The translations under genes were made by a program, and so were the position numbers. Below are positions 6,692 to 14,092 of a stretch of 15,160 nucleotides of DNA, in pieces (position 1 is the stretch's first letter; every line of letters starts with the position of its first letter). The notes under the pieces are model-generated. The model did no database searches, was not told the DNA's origin, and saw only the letters and a program-made list of their open reading frames with translations. Source of the DNA: Gemmatimonadota bacterium. Lineage in GTDB: Bacteria > Latescibacterota > UBA2968 > UBA8231. Location: positions 1-15,160 of the forward strand of contig JAPPEF010000084.1 in the NCBI GenBank assembly GCA_028875335.1, in the 5' to 3' direction.

Positions 6692-6812
6692 CTGGTGAAA
6701 TTCAACTTGAGGCAATCCTAGCCTAAGATCAGATTTAGGATGTCGGCAGTCGTACCTCAGGGGTGGGTCCTATATTAAAGATCGGGACCTCCCTATCGTC
6801 GGAAGGACGCGT
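6692..6812 (+). promoter_or_regulatory. Conserved leader/promoter region of activator EBP2
   Basis: This is the second copy of the leader in front of EBP1. Similarity begins abruptly at CTGGTGAAATTCAACTTGAG. The inverted repeat CCTAA-GATCAGAT-TTAGG is perfect here (6722-6739). TATATTAAA at about 6771-6779 is a candidate -10 region. AAGGA at 6803-6807 is the ribosome binding site. No sigma54 element is visible. Its retention in both copies suggests it carries the activators' own promoter and perhaps an operator. Confidence 0.6.
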
Positions 6813-9800
6813 ATGAGCGACATATCCTTTGAGCACGTGCTGAGTAGCCAATACACGGTCTTTGATGGGTTGGCGGGGATGCACGTGGAAGACATCTATC
6901 AAGATCGCCAGGGTTTTCTTTGGATCGCCACGGCCGACGGGGGCGTCAGCCGGTTCGACAGCGCTCGGTTTGATAACTTTGGCCTCAAGGACGGTCTGCC
7001 CAATCTGACGGTCATGGCCATTGCCGAGGAGGCGGACGGGCGGCTTTTGTTCGGCACGTTCGGCGGTGGGATTGCCGCGTACGACGGACGCGGCTTTCAG
7101 GTGTACACCACTGAGCATGGCCTGCCTTCCAATGAGATTGTGGGCCTGCAAGCTCAGCCAGATGGCTCGATTTTGGTGCTGACCGGCGCAGGCGTGGCGT
7201 GGTTTGCCGAGGGCCGCTGCACAAAGTGTATAACCGACGTTGGCGGCCAACCGTTGGGGCGGGTGTACGACATGGCCACTGACGCGGCTGGTACCACTTG
7301 GTTGGCGACGATGAGCCGAGGCGTCCTTAGCTTGGATGGACGGTGCATAGGGCTCGACGAGGAGGCGGGCCAATGGCCTTGGAAATTTGCCCAAGATCCC
7401 TCCGGCCATCTGTGGATTAGTTTCCATTACACCGGTAGAGGCGTCTTGATTGGTCGCTACGATCCACAGAACCAACATCTCGCATTCATTAATGTAGGCA
7501 TGGGCGACGAGGAAGTGGTGCAGCACGGGACGCGGCATGTGCGGACTGACGAGAGGGGTTGGCTCTGGCTGACCCACCGCGGCGTGATGGTACACGATGG
7601 TCAGGGGTGGCAGTCTTTTTCCGCTTCCTTGCCGGATGTTGACTTTTCGGGTACGCGTCTGACGTACGAAGACCGCGAGGGCAATATCTGGATTGGGCTT
7701 TGGGGCGGCGGGCTGATTTTTTGCGACCCGACTAGTATCCGACGCTACACGGAAGCCGACGGCCTGCCCGACCGCGAGATTCGCTGCTTGGGCGAAGATT
7801 TCGAGGGACGGATGTGGATTGGCACGATGGGGGGCATGGCCTGCATGGAAGAGGGCCAAATCTGCCCGGTTAAGACGGGGGAGATCGTCTCGGCGATAGT
7901 GGTGGATGGCCAAGGCCAGGCCTGGAGTGGTGGGAACGCGGGCAAGGTGTACAAGTGGAAGGGCCAAACGCCACAAGTGATCTCGGTGGCCGAAGAGACC
8001 CATCCCGAAGAAATCTCCGGGCTATGCGAAGATTCCGAAGGGCGTATCTGGGTCGGTACATCCGAGAGCCGCTTCGGCTGGATAGAGGAAAATCGCTTTA
8101 TCCCTCTTGAATGCGGCACCTCTCTACAAGACTGGGTATTCTGGGTCGGATCGCTACTGCAAGACCGCGACGGAGTATTCTGGATGGGTTCAGTTGGAGT
8201 AGTACCGGCACTCTACTGTTACGAGGATGGGCACTTGCACCCAGCGGATATAGCCGAAGTGGAGTCCATCGCCTATGTCTACGTCTTGTGGGAGTACCAA
8301 AACACCCTGTGGATAGGCACGGCCAAGGGGCTTTTCACCCTTGATCTTTCGTCGCGGGAGGTGCGTCGGTTTACTGCCGAGCAGTTCGGGTTGTCGGCTA
8401 ATGGTATCTTGGCACTGACGGTCGATTCGCAGGGCAATATCTGGATGGGCACCAGCGGCGGTGGCGTCCTCCGCTACGACGGCCAGACTTTCCAGAGCAT
8501 CCGCTTGGGGCCGTCTGCCCTCGAAAACAAGGTCGAAGCCGTCCTGTGCGACCGTCGCGGTGGGCTGTGGTTTGGGACGCGGGCGGGGCTAGTCGCCTAT
8601 CAACCGGGACACACGCCGCCGCGCTTGGTCATCCGCGAGGTGATGGCTGGCACGCTCTTGACCGCCCCCGAAGCCGTATCCTGCCCAGAGAGTACCCCTG
8701 AAATCCGCATCCATTTCCAGGGCATCGGTTTTCGCACCGGCGCGGGACAGATGCGCTATAGTCATCGCTTGGTAGGCCACGGTCCGACGGAACAATGGAG
8801 CGCGTTTACGGCTGCCGATGAGGTCGCGTATAGTATCCCGCCAGTGGGCGAGTATTGCTTTGAGGTGCGGACGATGGACCGCGATGGCCTGCTGTCTGAG
8901 GTCGCCAGTCTGGATATTCAAATTCTCCCCGACGCCAAAACCGAACGCATCCACGCCCTTGAAAGCGTCTTGCGCGCTACCGACCACGTCGTGCACAGTC
9001 AGAGTTGGGCGATGCGCCAGGTGATGGAGCAGACCGTGCGGGTAGCCGAGACGGCCATGACCGTGCTGGTGCTGGGCGAGACCGGCACGGGCAAGGGCTT
9101 ACTAGCGCAAACCATCCACGAGACAAGCACTCGCCGCAAGCGGCCTTTCATCCAAGTCAATTGCGGGGCGTTGCCGACTGGGTTGGTCGAAAGCGAGTTA
9201 TTCGGCCACGAGAAGGGGGCTTTTACCGGGGCGGCGAGCCGTCAACTCGGGCGCTTTGAACTGGCTGATGGCGGTACGCTCTTTTTGGACGAAATCGGCG
9301 ATTTGCCGTTGGAGTCTCAGCGGGTGCTGCTGCATATCTTGGAGGAGAATGCCTTGACCCGCGTCGGCGGTGAGCAGCCTGTGAGCGTGGATGTGCGGGT
9401 CATCGCGGCGACCAACCGCGACTTGCGGCAGGCGATCCAGGAAGGCACGTTCCGCGAAGACCTGTTCTACCGCCTGAGCGTTTTTACGCTAGAGCTTCCG
9501 CCACTGCGGCAGCGGCAAGAGGATATCCCGGCGTTGGCGGCGCATTTTGCCGAGCGGTATGCCCAGCATCTGCGGCGTCCGGTGCCGACGCTAGACGAAG
9601 GGGTAGTCTCGCACTTGCAGGGGTATGCTTGGCCGGGGAATGTGCGGGAGTTGGAGCACTTGATCAACAGAGCGGTCTTGCTGTGCGAGGACGGGGTGAT
9701 CCGCGTTGGTGATTTACTGCTGCCGTCGGTTGGTCGGCGGGCTGGAGATGCAGGCCCACCCGCGCCAGCGGCTGGCGAAGGCTTGGATGAAAAGCAGCAG

Positions 9801-9932
9801 CTTGTGGAGGCGCTGCAAGCGACTAACTGGATGATCTATGGGGAGCGGGGAGCGGCGCGTTTGTTGGGCATGAATCCGGAGAAGCTGCGCTATCGCATGC
9901 GGAAGTATGGGTTGAGTCGCCCGAAGAAGTAG
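6813..9932 (+). CDS. Sigma54-dependent activator with double beta-propeller sensor domain (EBP2)
   Basis: This 1039-residue paralogue of EBP1 is collinear with it: about 14 Reg_prop-like blades (residues 1-620), a Y_Y_Y-like domain, an AAA+ sigma54-interaction domain and a C-terminal Fis-type helix-turn-helix. Walker A GETGTGKG is at 755-762 and GAFTGA at 802-807; Walker B TLFLDE and AWPGNVREL are also intact. No signal peptide or membrane span is seen, so it should be cytoplasmic. The AAA+ and DNA-binding parts are almost identical to EBP1, while blades at about residues 345-495 differ most and carry small deletions, pointing to changed sensing with kept DNA recognition. ATG 6813 has AAGGA five bases upstream. 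It precedes a dyad array and sigma54 promoter (10165) serving the TlpA/FG-GAP genes, its presumed targets. A long open frame on the opposite strand across its 5' half is a composition shadow. Confidence 0.93.
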   Translation: MSDISFEHVLSSQYTVFDGLAGMHVEDIYQDRQGFLWIATADGGVSRFDSARFDNFGLKDGLPNLTVMAIAEEADGRLLFGTFGGGIAAYDGRGFQVYTTEHGLPSNEIVGLQAQPDGSILVLTGAGVAWFAEGRCTKCITDVGGQPLGRVYDMATDAAGTTWLATMSRGVLSLDGRCIGLDEEAGQWPWKFAQDPSGHLWISFHYTGRGVLIGRYDPQNQHLAFINVGMGDEEVVQHGTRHVRTDERGWLWLTHRGVMVHDGQGWQSFSASLPDVDFSGTRLTYEDREGNIWIGLWGGGLIFCDPTSIRRYTEADGLPDREIRCLGEDFEGRMWIGTMGGMACMEEGQICPVKTGEIVSAIVVDGQGQAWSGGNAGKVYKWKGQTPQVISVAEETHPEEISGLCEDSEGRIWVGTSESRFGWIEENRFIPLECGTSLQDWVFWVGSLLQDRDGVFWMGSVGVVPALYCYEDGHLHPADIAEVESIAYVYVLWEYQNTLWIGTAKGLFTLDLSSREVRRFTAEQFGLSANGILALTVDSQGNIWMGTSGGGVLRYDGQTFQSIRLGPSALENKVEAVLCDRRGGLWFGTRAGLVAYQPGHTPPRLVIREVMAGTLLTAPEAVSCPESTPEIRIHFQGIGFRTGAGQMRYSHRLVGHGPTEQWSAFTAADEVAYSIPPVGEYCFEVRTMDRDGLLSEVASLDIQILPDAKTERIHALESVLRATDHVVHSQSWAMRQVMEQTVRVAETAMTVLVLGETGTGKGLLAQTIHETSTRRKRPFIQVNCGALPTGLVESELFGHEKGAFTGAASRQLGRFELADGGTLFLDEIGDLPLESQRVLLHILEENALTRVGGEQPVSVDVRVIAATNRDLRQAIQEGTFREDLFYRLSVFTLELPPLRQRQEDIPALAAHFAERYAQHLRRPVPTLDEGVVSHLQGYAWPGNVRELEHLINRAVLLCEDGVIRVGDLLLPSVGRRAGDAGPPAPAAGEGLDEKQQLVEALQATNWMIYGERGAARLLGMNPEKLRYRMRKYGLSRPKK

Positions 9933-9963
9933 TTCGCAGGATACTCTGAGTCTTAAGAACTGA

Positions 9964-9980
9964 CCGGAGAAGTAGTAGGC
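9964..9980 (+). repeat. Duplicate of the EBP2 3' end
   Basis: CCGGAGAAGTAG at 9964-9975 repeats the last codons and stop of EBP2 (CCGAAGAAGTAG, 9921-9932) with one mismatch, 43 bp downstream, and continues as TAGGCGG like the flank of EBP1. The intervening 31 bp (9933-9963) has no counterpart after EBP1. A local duplication or recombination joint is likely. Alternatively, the AAGTNGT core is a degenerate extra activator half-site. Confidence 0.5.
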
Positions 9981-9986
9981 GGTCAA

Positions 9987-10041
9987 CACGAAAAGTCGTG
10001 GAAAAACACGAAAAGTCGTGCACGGTCCACGGAAAGTCGTG
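9987..10041 (+). promoter_or_regulatory. Three-site upstream activating array behind EBP2
   Basis: Three dyads lie at 9987-10000, 10007-10020 and 10028-10041. The first two are perfect CACGA-AAAG-TCGTG; the third is CACGG-AAAG-TCGTG with one arm mismatch. Spacing of centres is 20 and 21 bp. Their centres lie about 131-173 bp upstream of the -24 element at 10166, practically the same geometry as after EBP1 although the DNA between the sites has diverged. They are the likely binding sites of EBP2, and probably of EBP1, whose recognition helices are nearly the same. Confidence 0.82.
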
Positions 10042-10055
10042 GGAAGTTTTGGGCT

Positions 10056-10075
10056 GACGGCTGAGGCTGCGCACC
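10056..10075 (+). promoter_or_regulatory. Conserved 20-bp block, copy 3
   Basis: This is GACGGCTGAGGCTGCGCACC, differing in three positions from the copy at 4351-4370. It keeps the same distance from the last dyad. The function is unknown. The surroundings between 10076 and 10118 share only the short AT-rich string ATTTTAAGTGT (10096-10106) with the EBP1 region (4390-4400), about 70 bp upstream of both -24 elements. Confidence 0.5.
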
Positions 10076-10118
10076 GGGAAAGCTCTCTCAACATTATTTT
10101 AAGTGTCTTTTTTATAAC

Positions 10119-10147
10119 CCTTTAGGTTGATCCTAAAGGATTTTTTT
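10119..10147 (+). terminator. Rho-independent terminator after EBP2
   Basis: An 8-bp stem (CCTTTAGG at 10119-10126 with CCTAAAGG at 10132-10139) closes a five-base TTGAT loop and is followed after one A by seven T residues. It corresponds to the terminator at 4411 and would separate the EBP2 transcript from the sigma54 unit that starts about 45 bp further on. Confidence 0.88.
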
Positions 10148-10164
10148 ATTCGAGGCATGGTATG

Positions 10165-10180
10165 TGGCACGGAATGTGCA
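10165..10180 (+). promoter_or_regulatory. Sigma54 (-24/-12) promoter of the TlpA/FG-GAP operon
   Basis: TGGCACGGAATGTGCA is identical to the promoter at 4458 except for the last base. GG (10166-10167) and GC (10178-10179) have the required ten-base gap. The predicted transcription start is near 10191, inside the upstream extension of the next open frame. This means the in-frame ATG at 10162 cannot be the start, and 10240 is used. Confidence 0.9.
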
Positions 10181-10239
10181 TATGTCTCCTCAGCCATGCA
10201 CCGCACGGTCCTTCCCAAACCCCAGGAAGAGAAAATCTG

Positions 10240-11934
10240 ATGAACGTGTATTCCGCCGCCCTAATGGCCATAGTCGCTTCCGTGAGCATCTGTCTAGGCA
10301 CCGCAAGCGCGCAAAACCAGCCCCGCGCCGCAATAGTAACCGGCGAGGTCCACAACACTCCATCGCGGGACATCGAGTTCTATCACGAACCGCTACTTGC
10401 TCCCGGGCCGTCCGAACACCCCATCGTCTTGGACGAGCAAAACCGCTTTGCGCTCCTCTTGAACATTCCCAAAGGAGTCTTGGTCACCGGGCTTTACAAA
10501 GGCGAGCAATACTTCCGCATCCCCTTCTTTGTCGAACCCGGCGACAGCCTGCACGCTGTTGTAACCTTCGCCGAGGTGTCGGAGGCCGACTCTGCGGCGG
10601 CGGTGGAACCCGACAGTCTACACAGTGCAGCCGATGAGGCCTCTTCCCCCTATTCCCTGACTTTTAGCGGTCGGGGAGCAGAGAACAATCGCTTTTTAGC
10701 CGAGTTCTGGCCCCAACATCGTTCCCTCAAATCAGATCATGCGCTGGAGGCCGAGGAGTTTGCACGCCAAGTCAAACAGCAGCGGCGGGATAGATTTGCC
10801 TTGCTCGCCGAGGGACGCGAGCGATACGCGCTTTCTCCGGGGTTCATCGACTATATGACGGTCTTTTTAAACTACAAGTGGGCCGATCAGATGTTTTCCT
10901 ATACGAAGTTTGCGTTTAGAAACGGCAATTGGGTGTTCAGATTAAACGTCAAACCCTCCGAGAGAAGAGCAGTTCCCCCGAACTACTACGATTTTCTGCA
11001 AGAAATTCCCTTGATAGATGAAAAGGCGATTGGCGTCCAAGAGTACCGCTGGTTTGTAGTGGATGCGCTAGACTTGGAGGCGAAGTGGGACAGGCCACCT
11101 AGACTTGCCGATGAGTACAAGCTGTCGGGTTTGGGTCTGTCGTCAGCCGTCCACGCCCAACTCGACTCCATGTACGACGCGCACAGGAGGGCCCCCAGAC
11201 CATCGCACGGGGCCCCCAGACTATGGCAGAAGATCGATCTGTCGGGTTTGAGTCTATCGCCGGACATCCAATCCCAACTTTACTCCATCCTTGCCGGAGC
11301 GAGTTCTTTGGTCCCCCCACCAGGAATTGCAGAACGATATGACCTAGCCAAGCAAAAACTGCAAGGGCGAGTGCTCTATTGGTTTCTAGCCGGGGAGCTG
11401 AGAAATGGAATTAGGGACGGCTATGAAGCCTATGTGGATGCCCGCTTGCAATCCTTTGAGGAGAGCAATCCCTTCCCCGAATACACCGAGGCTATTAAGG
11501 CGGTTTTGATGCTGCAACCGGGGCAACCCGCTCCCGATTTCACCCTCAATGATCCCGATGGTCAAGCCGTATCGCTGAGCCAGTTCAAAGGCAAGGTAGT
11601 CTTGCTGGATTTCTGGGCGAGTTGGTGTGGACCGTGTATCGCCGATTTGGGGACTCTCCGCAAGATCAAGGAGCAAATGGCCAGTCAGCCGGTCGTTTTC
11701 CTCAACGTCTCATTGGACTCGAATGACGGAGCTTGGAAGCGGGCTATTGCCAAACACCAGATCCAAGGCGTCCACGTGCGCTCGGGGGGGCACTCGGAGC
11801 AAGTAGCGCAAGCCTATAATGTAGTCAGTCTCCCTCGGTACTATCTAGTGGATCCACAAGGGCTAATTGTGGAGAATAATCTGAGCCTATTTGACACTGA
11901 TGAGGTTGTGGCCAAAATCGAGGAGAATCTGTGA
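10240..11934 (+). CDS. Exported TlpA-like thioredoxin-fold protein with N-terminal DUF4369-like domain
   Basis: This 564-residue protein has a signal peptide (about residues 1-25, ending TASAQ). An N-terminal beta-rich domain (about 30-125) with VLDEQNRFALLLNIPKG and FFVEPGDSLHAVV resembles DUF4369-type domains in front of TlpA-like proteins of Bacteroidota. A mostly helical middle (about 150-420) contains two copies of a [KD]LSGLxLS...QL.S motif, at about 294-312 and 333-351. The C-terminal thioredoxin fold (about 425-564) begins PGQPAPDFTL, has the redox motif WCGPC (Cys463, Cys466) and a cis-Pro region SLPRYY (Pro532). A thiol-disulfide oxidoreductase outside the cytoplasm is therefore likely. 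AGGAAGAG at 10224-10231 precedes ATG 10240. It is the first gene after the sigma54 promoter at 10165; the next gene starts 38 bp after its stop, and a paralogue follows that. Its specific partner is unknown. Confidence 0.88.
   Translation: MNVYSAALMAIVASVSICLGTASAQNQPRAAIVTGEVHNTPSRDIEFYHEPLLAPGPSEHPIVLDEQNRFALLLNIPKGVLVTGLYKGEQYFRIPFFVEPGDSLHAVVTFAEVSEADSAAAVEPDSLHSAADEASSPYSLTFSGRGAENNRFLAEFWPQHRSLKSDHALEAEEFARQVKQQRRDRFALLAEGRERYALSPGFIDYMTVFLNYKWADQMFSYTKFAFRNGNWVFRLNVKPSERRAVPPNYYDFLQEIPLIDEKAIGVQEYRWFVVDALDLEAKWDRPPRLADEYKLSGLGLSSAVHAQLDSMYDAHRRAPRPSHGAPRLWQKIDLSGLSLSPDIQSQLYSILAGASSLVPPPGIAERYDLAKQKLQGRVLYWFLAGELRNGIRDGYEAYVDARLQSFEESNPFPEYTEAIKAVLMLQPGQPAPDFTLNDPDGQAVSLSQFKGKVVLLDFWASWCGPCIADLGTLRKIKEQMASQPVVFLNVSLDSNDGAWKRAIAKHQIQGVHVRSGGHSEQVAQAYNVVSLPRYYLVDPQGLIVENNLSLFDTDEVVAKIEENL
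11189..11224 (+). repeat. Short in-frame tandem duplication
   Basis: The 15-base string GGGCCCCCAGACYAT occurs twice at a 21-bp offset (11189-11203 and 11210-11224), adding a second A-P-R to the middle domain. The paralogue at 14093 has only one corresponding copy, so this looks like a recent in-frame slippage or duplication. Confidence 0.6.
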
Positions 11935-11960
11935 GGAAGCCGTCCTGCGGATTTCGGTAT

Positions 11961-11969
11961 GGAGGTGAT
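11961..11969 (+). promoter_or_regulatory. Ribosome binding site fixing the start of the FG-GAP gene
   Basis: GGAGGTGAT is a full match to the anti-Shine-Dalgarno complement, with GGAGG seven bases before ATG 11973. A signal peptide follows directly. The alternative GTG at 11931, overlapping the previous stop codon, would put a non-hydrophobic 14-residue extension ahead of the signal. Confidence 0.8.
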
Positions 11970-11972
11970 GTC

Positions 11973-14051
11973 ATGTTGAAACTTGCCGTTGTTGTACTCG
12001 TGGTGCTATGGAGTGGACCCGCCGCGGCGATCATTTGGGAGTTCGACGATGGGACGACGCAAGGATGGGCCGCCAAAGAAGCTAGTATATTGGGGGGCGG
12101 GCCGCGTGGATTTAACCAGTTTCCGGGGGGGGTCGAAGACGGCGTGTGGAAAATCGATGTCTCGCCCTCTATTACCGAGGATTGGCCTATACCGAATGTC
12201 GAATTGATTTCTCCCACCATAGGGCACGATTCGAGTTTGTTCGACCAGATCTGGGTCCGATTCCGCACCGTACATCACAGCCCTACGGTCGGTTCCTTTT
12301 GGCTCACTTGGACCAATGAGCACAACCTTATGTCTCCGATTTGGGGCCAAGATGATCCGCCCGAAAGGCTATTTAGGCTTTCAGGACAAAGCGACTTCGT
12401 TTACACCACCGAGTGGCAGGAAGTGGAGTTTTCCTTCGTCGGCCAGGACGAGGTCGTGTGGGAAGGGCTATTAAGGGATATTCGGCTAAATTTTGTCCTA
12501 GCTTGGAACGAGGACGACGTGGTTGGGGAGATTGAGATTGACTGGATTGAGTTGAGTGGCGTTGAAGAATTCCTACAGGGTGAACTCCCCCCGCCGCACG
12601 TAGAGTACTTTCGCTTTGATGAGGCCGGACTTTTTGCGCCGCCGGTTTTCTATCCGATTGCGCCGGGGATAGGGAGAGCAGCAGCTTATGGAGAGAGAGC
12701 CGGTATCTTGACGGACTTGGATGGCGATGGCGATGCAGACCTTTTCGCCTCTTGGAATGGTGAGAGGTTTTTTACAGAGGAAGGCGGCTGGACCATGGCC
12801 CTTAATGACGGCGAGGGTGCCTTTGAGACCGTGCGCACAGAGGGGATCGGACCTGGGTTGATAGAGGTTCTTGGCGGCGATTTGACCGGCGATGGCCAGG
12901 ACGAAATAGTGATGTCTCGACGCGCCGAGCTGAGTGGATTGGTGACCGAGGTTTGGTCTATAGAGTGGGACCTCCAACTGGAGATGCTCATCGAGATAGA
13001 TGATCGTGGGTTGAGGGATGTGGCGGATTGGGATGGCGATGGCGATGGCGAGTTGTTTGTAGGGCACACTACGTTGGAAGGCAGCACGTTAGATGTCTGG
13101 GATGTAGAGAACGGGATGTGGACCGATCCCGAGGTGGCTGTCGCTGAAAACCATTCGCCCTCTCGGATCGGCGACTTTACGGGCGATGGAATGCTGGAGG
13201 TGCTGTGGCTACCGATCGCCGGGCGGGCGAACACGCGGATCGTGGGGGCCTTGGGAGACGACGATCTTCAGAGCGGCGAGATATTTGAATTCGATGCGGG
13301 GAAGGAGGCATTAGGTGTGGGCGATTTTGATGGCGATGGGCAAGTAGATCTGCTCACGTCGCTCTTCCGCGCCCAATACGGAGATATCAAGGGCTTGGCC
13401 GTACAGCGAGGGGGAGTTGGGAGCGTAGTAGAAGAGACGGTCTTATACGATGAGCGGCTGTTTCTGCTCTCGCCGGTGATGGTGCGCGACTTGGACGCCG
13501 ATGGGGTGGAGGATTGGGTGTTTGTCGGTGGAGACCGCGCCTCGGGCTTTGGGGTATTTGTCGAATGGGGCGGAGGCGTGAATCCAACCCGAGCCGTGGA
13601 AAGGCATCGCCTGCAAGGTGATGGAGTAGAAGTGCTCTCCGGGGATGTCGATAGCGACGGCGATCTCGACTTGGTCGTGTTAGATCCGCTGTTGGGTGGG
13701 GTGCATGTGCTCAAAAGTTCGCTGGGTGAGCAGCCGACGGCCGTGCAGACGCCGACGATAGTCCAACCGGCACAGTATCGGCTCGGCGATAGCTATCCCA
13801 ATCCGTTCAATCCGGCTGTAGTGATTCCTCTCGATTTGGCGACGGACGCGGCGGGGGTGTCGCTGACCGTGTACGATGTGTTGGGACGGCGGGTGCGGCA
13901 GTTGTGGCAAGGGGCACTCGGAGCGGGTGCGCATCGTTTTACTTGGGATGGCCGCGACGAGGCGGGCCGGGGGGTAGCCGCCGGGGTGTATATCTATAAG
14001 GTCGAGGCAGATGGACAGATAGAAGCCAAGAAGACGACCAGACTCCCATGA
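11973..14051 (+). CDS. Secreted FG-GAP/VCBS propeller protein with T9SS/FlgD-type C-terminal domain
   Basis: This 692-residue exported protein opens with a signal peptide (MLKLAVVVLVVLWSGPAAA, about 1-19). Residues 20-205 form a beta-sandwich-like region that starts IIWEFDDGTTQGW and ends EIEIDWIEL, resembling carbohydrate-binding jelly rolls; this part is inference. Seven FG-GAP-type repeats follow, with Ca2+-loop motifs beginning near residues 248 (DLDGDGDADLF), 303, 352, 401, 451, 506 and 558 (DVDSDGDLDLV). That is about 50 residues apart, enough for one seven-bladed integrin-alpha-like propeller. The C-terminal 607-692 has SYPNPFNP, LTVYDVLGRRVRQL, FTWDGRDEAGRGVAAGVYIYKV and a final KKTTRLP. 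This is the type A sorting / FlgD-like domain of FCB secreted proteins, so surface delivery is likely; no T9SS gene is in this window. It lies between two TlpA-like genes, its stop overlapping an in-frame ATG of the next. It is probably expressed from the sigma54 promoter at 10165. Confidence 0.9.
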   Translation: MLKLAVVVLVVLWSGPAAAIIWEFDDGTTQGWAAKEASILGGGPRGFNQFPGGVEDGVWKIDVSPSITEDWPIPNVELISPTIGHDSSLFDQIWVRFRTVHHSPTVGSFWLTWTNEHNLMSPIWGQDDPPERLFRLSGQSDFVYTTEWQEVEFSFVGQDEVVWEGLLRDIRLNFVLAWNEDDVVGEIEIDWIELSGVEEFLQGELPPPHVEYFRFDEAGLFAPPVFYPIAPGIGRAAAYGERAGILTDLDGDGDADLFASWNGERFFTEEGGWTMALNDGEGAFETVRTEGIGPGLIEVLGGDLTGDGQDEIVMSRRAELSGLVTEVWSIEWDLQLEMLIEIDDRGLRDVADWDGDGDGELFVGHTTLEGSTLDVWDVENGMWTDPEVAVAENHSPSRIGDFTGDGMLEVLWLPIAGRANTRIVGALGDDDLQSGEIFEFDAGKEALGVGDFDGDGQVDLLTSLFRAQYGDIKGLAVQRGGVGSVVEETVLYDERLFLLSPVMVRDLDADGVEDWVFVGGDRASGFGVFVEWGGGVNPTRAVERHRLQGDGVEVLSGDVDSDGDLDLVVLDPLLGGVHVLKSSLGEQPTAVQTPTIVQPAQYRLGDSYPNPFNPAVVIPLDLATDAAGVSLTVYDVLGRRVRQLWQGALGAGAHRFTWDGRDEAGRGVAAGVYIYKVEADGQIEAKKTTRLP

Positions 14052-14060
14052 AGGAGGAGG
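14051..14060 (+). promoter_or_regulatory. Strong Shine-Dalgarno string without a matching start
   Basis: AAGGAGGAGG begins at the last base of the preceding stop codon, but no ATG, GTG or TTG lies 5-12 bases downstream. The chosen start at 14093 has its own weaker AAGGAAAAGG at 14080-14089. It may load ribosomes for re-initiation or be chance purine-rich spacer. Confidence 0.4.
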
Positions 14061-14092
14061 TCTTTCACAGAGTATTAAAAAGGAAAAGGCCG

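Noticed and set aside
6735..8003. Long open frame on the minus strand (422 codons) under the EBP2 gene, with a similar one at 1102-1923 under EBP1.
   Set aside because: It is antisense to the strongly supported activator genes, has no recognisable domain or ribosome site, and similarity between the two follows automatically from paralogy of the sense strand and GC-rich codon use.
10162..10239. ATG at 10162 as start of the TlpA-like gene.
   Set aside because: It lies inside or upstream of the sigma54 promoter and the predicted transcription start near 10191. A signal peptide begins at the later ATG 10240, which has AGGAAGAG upstream.
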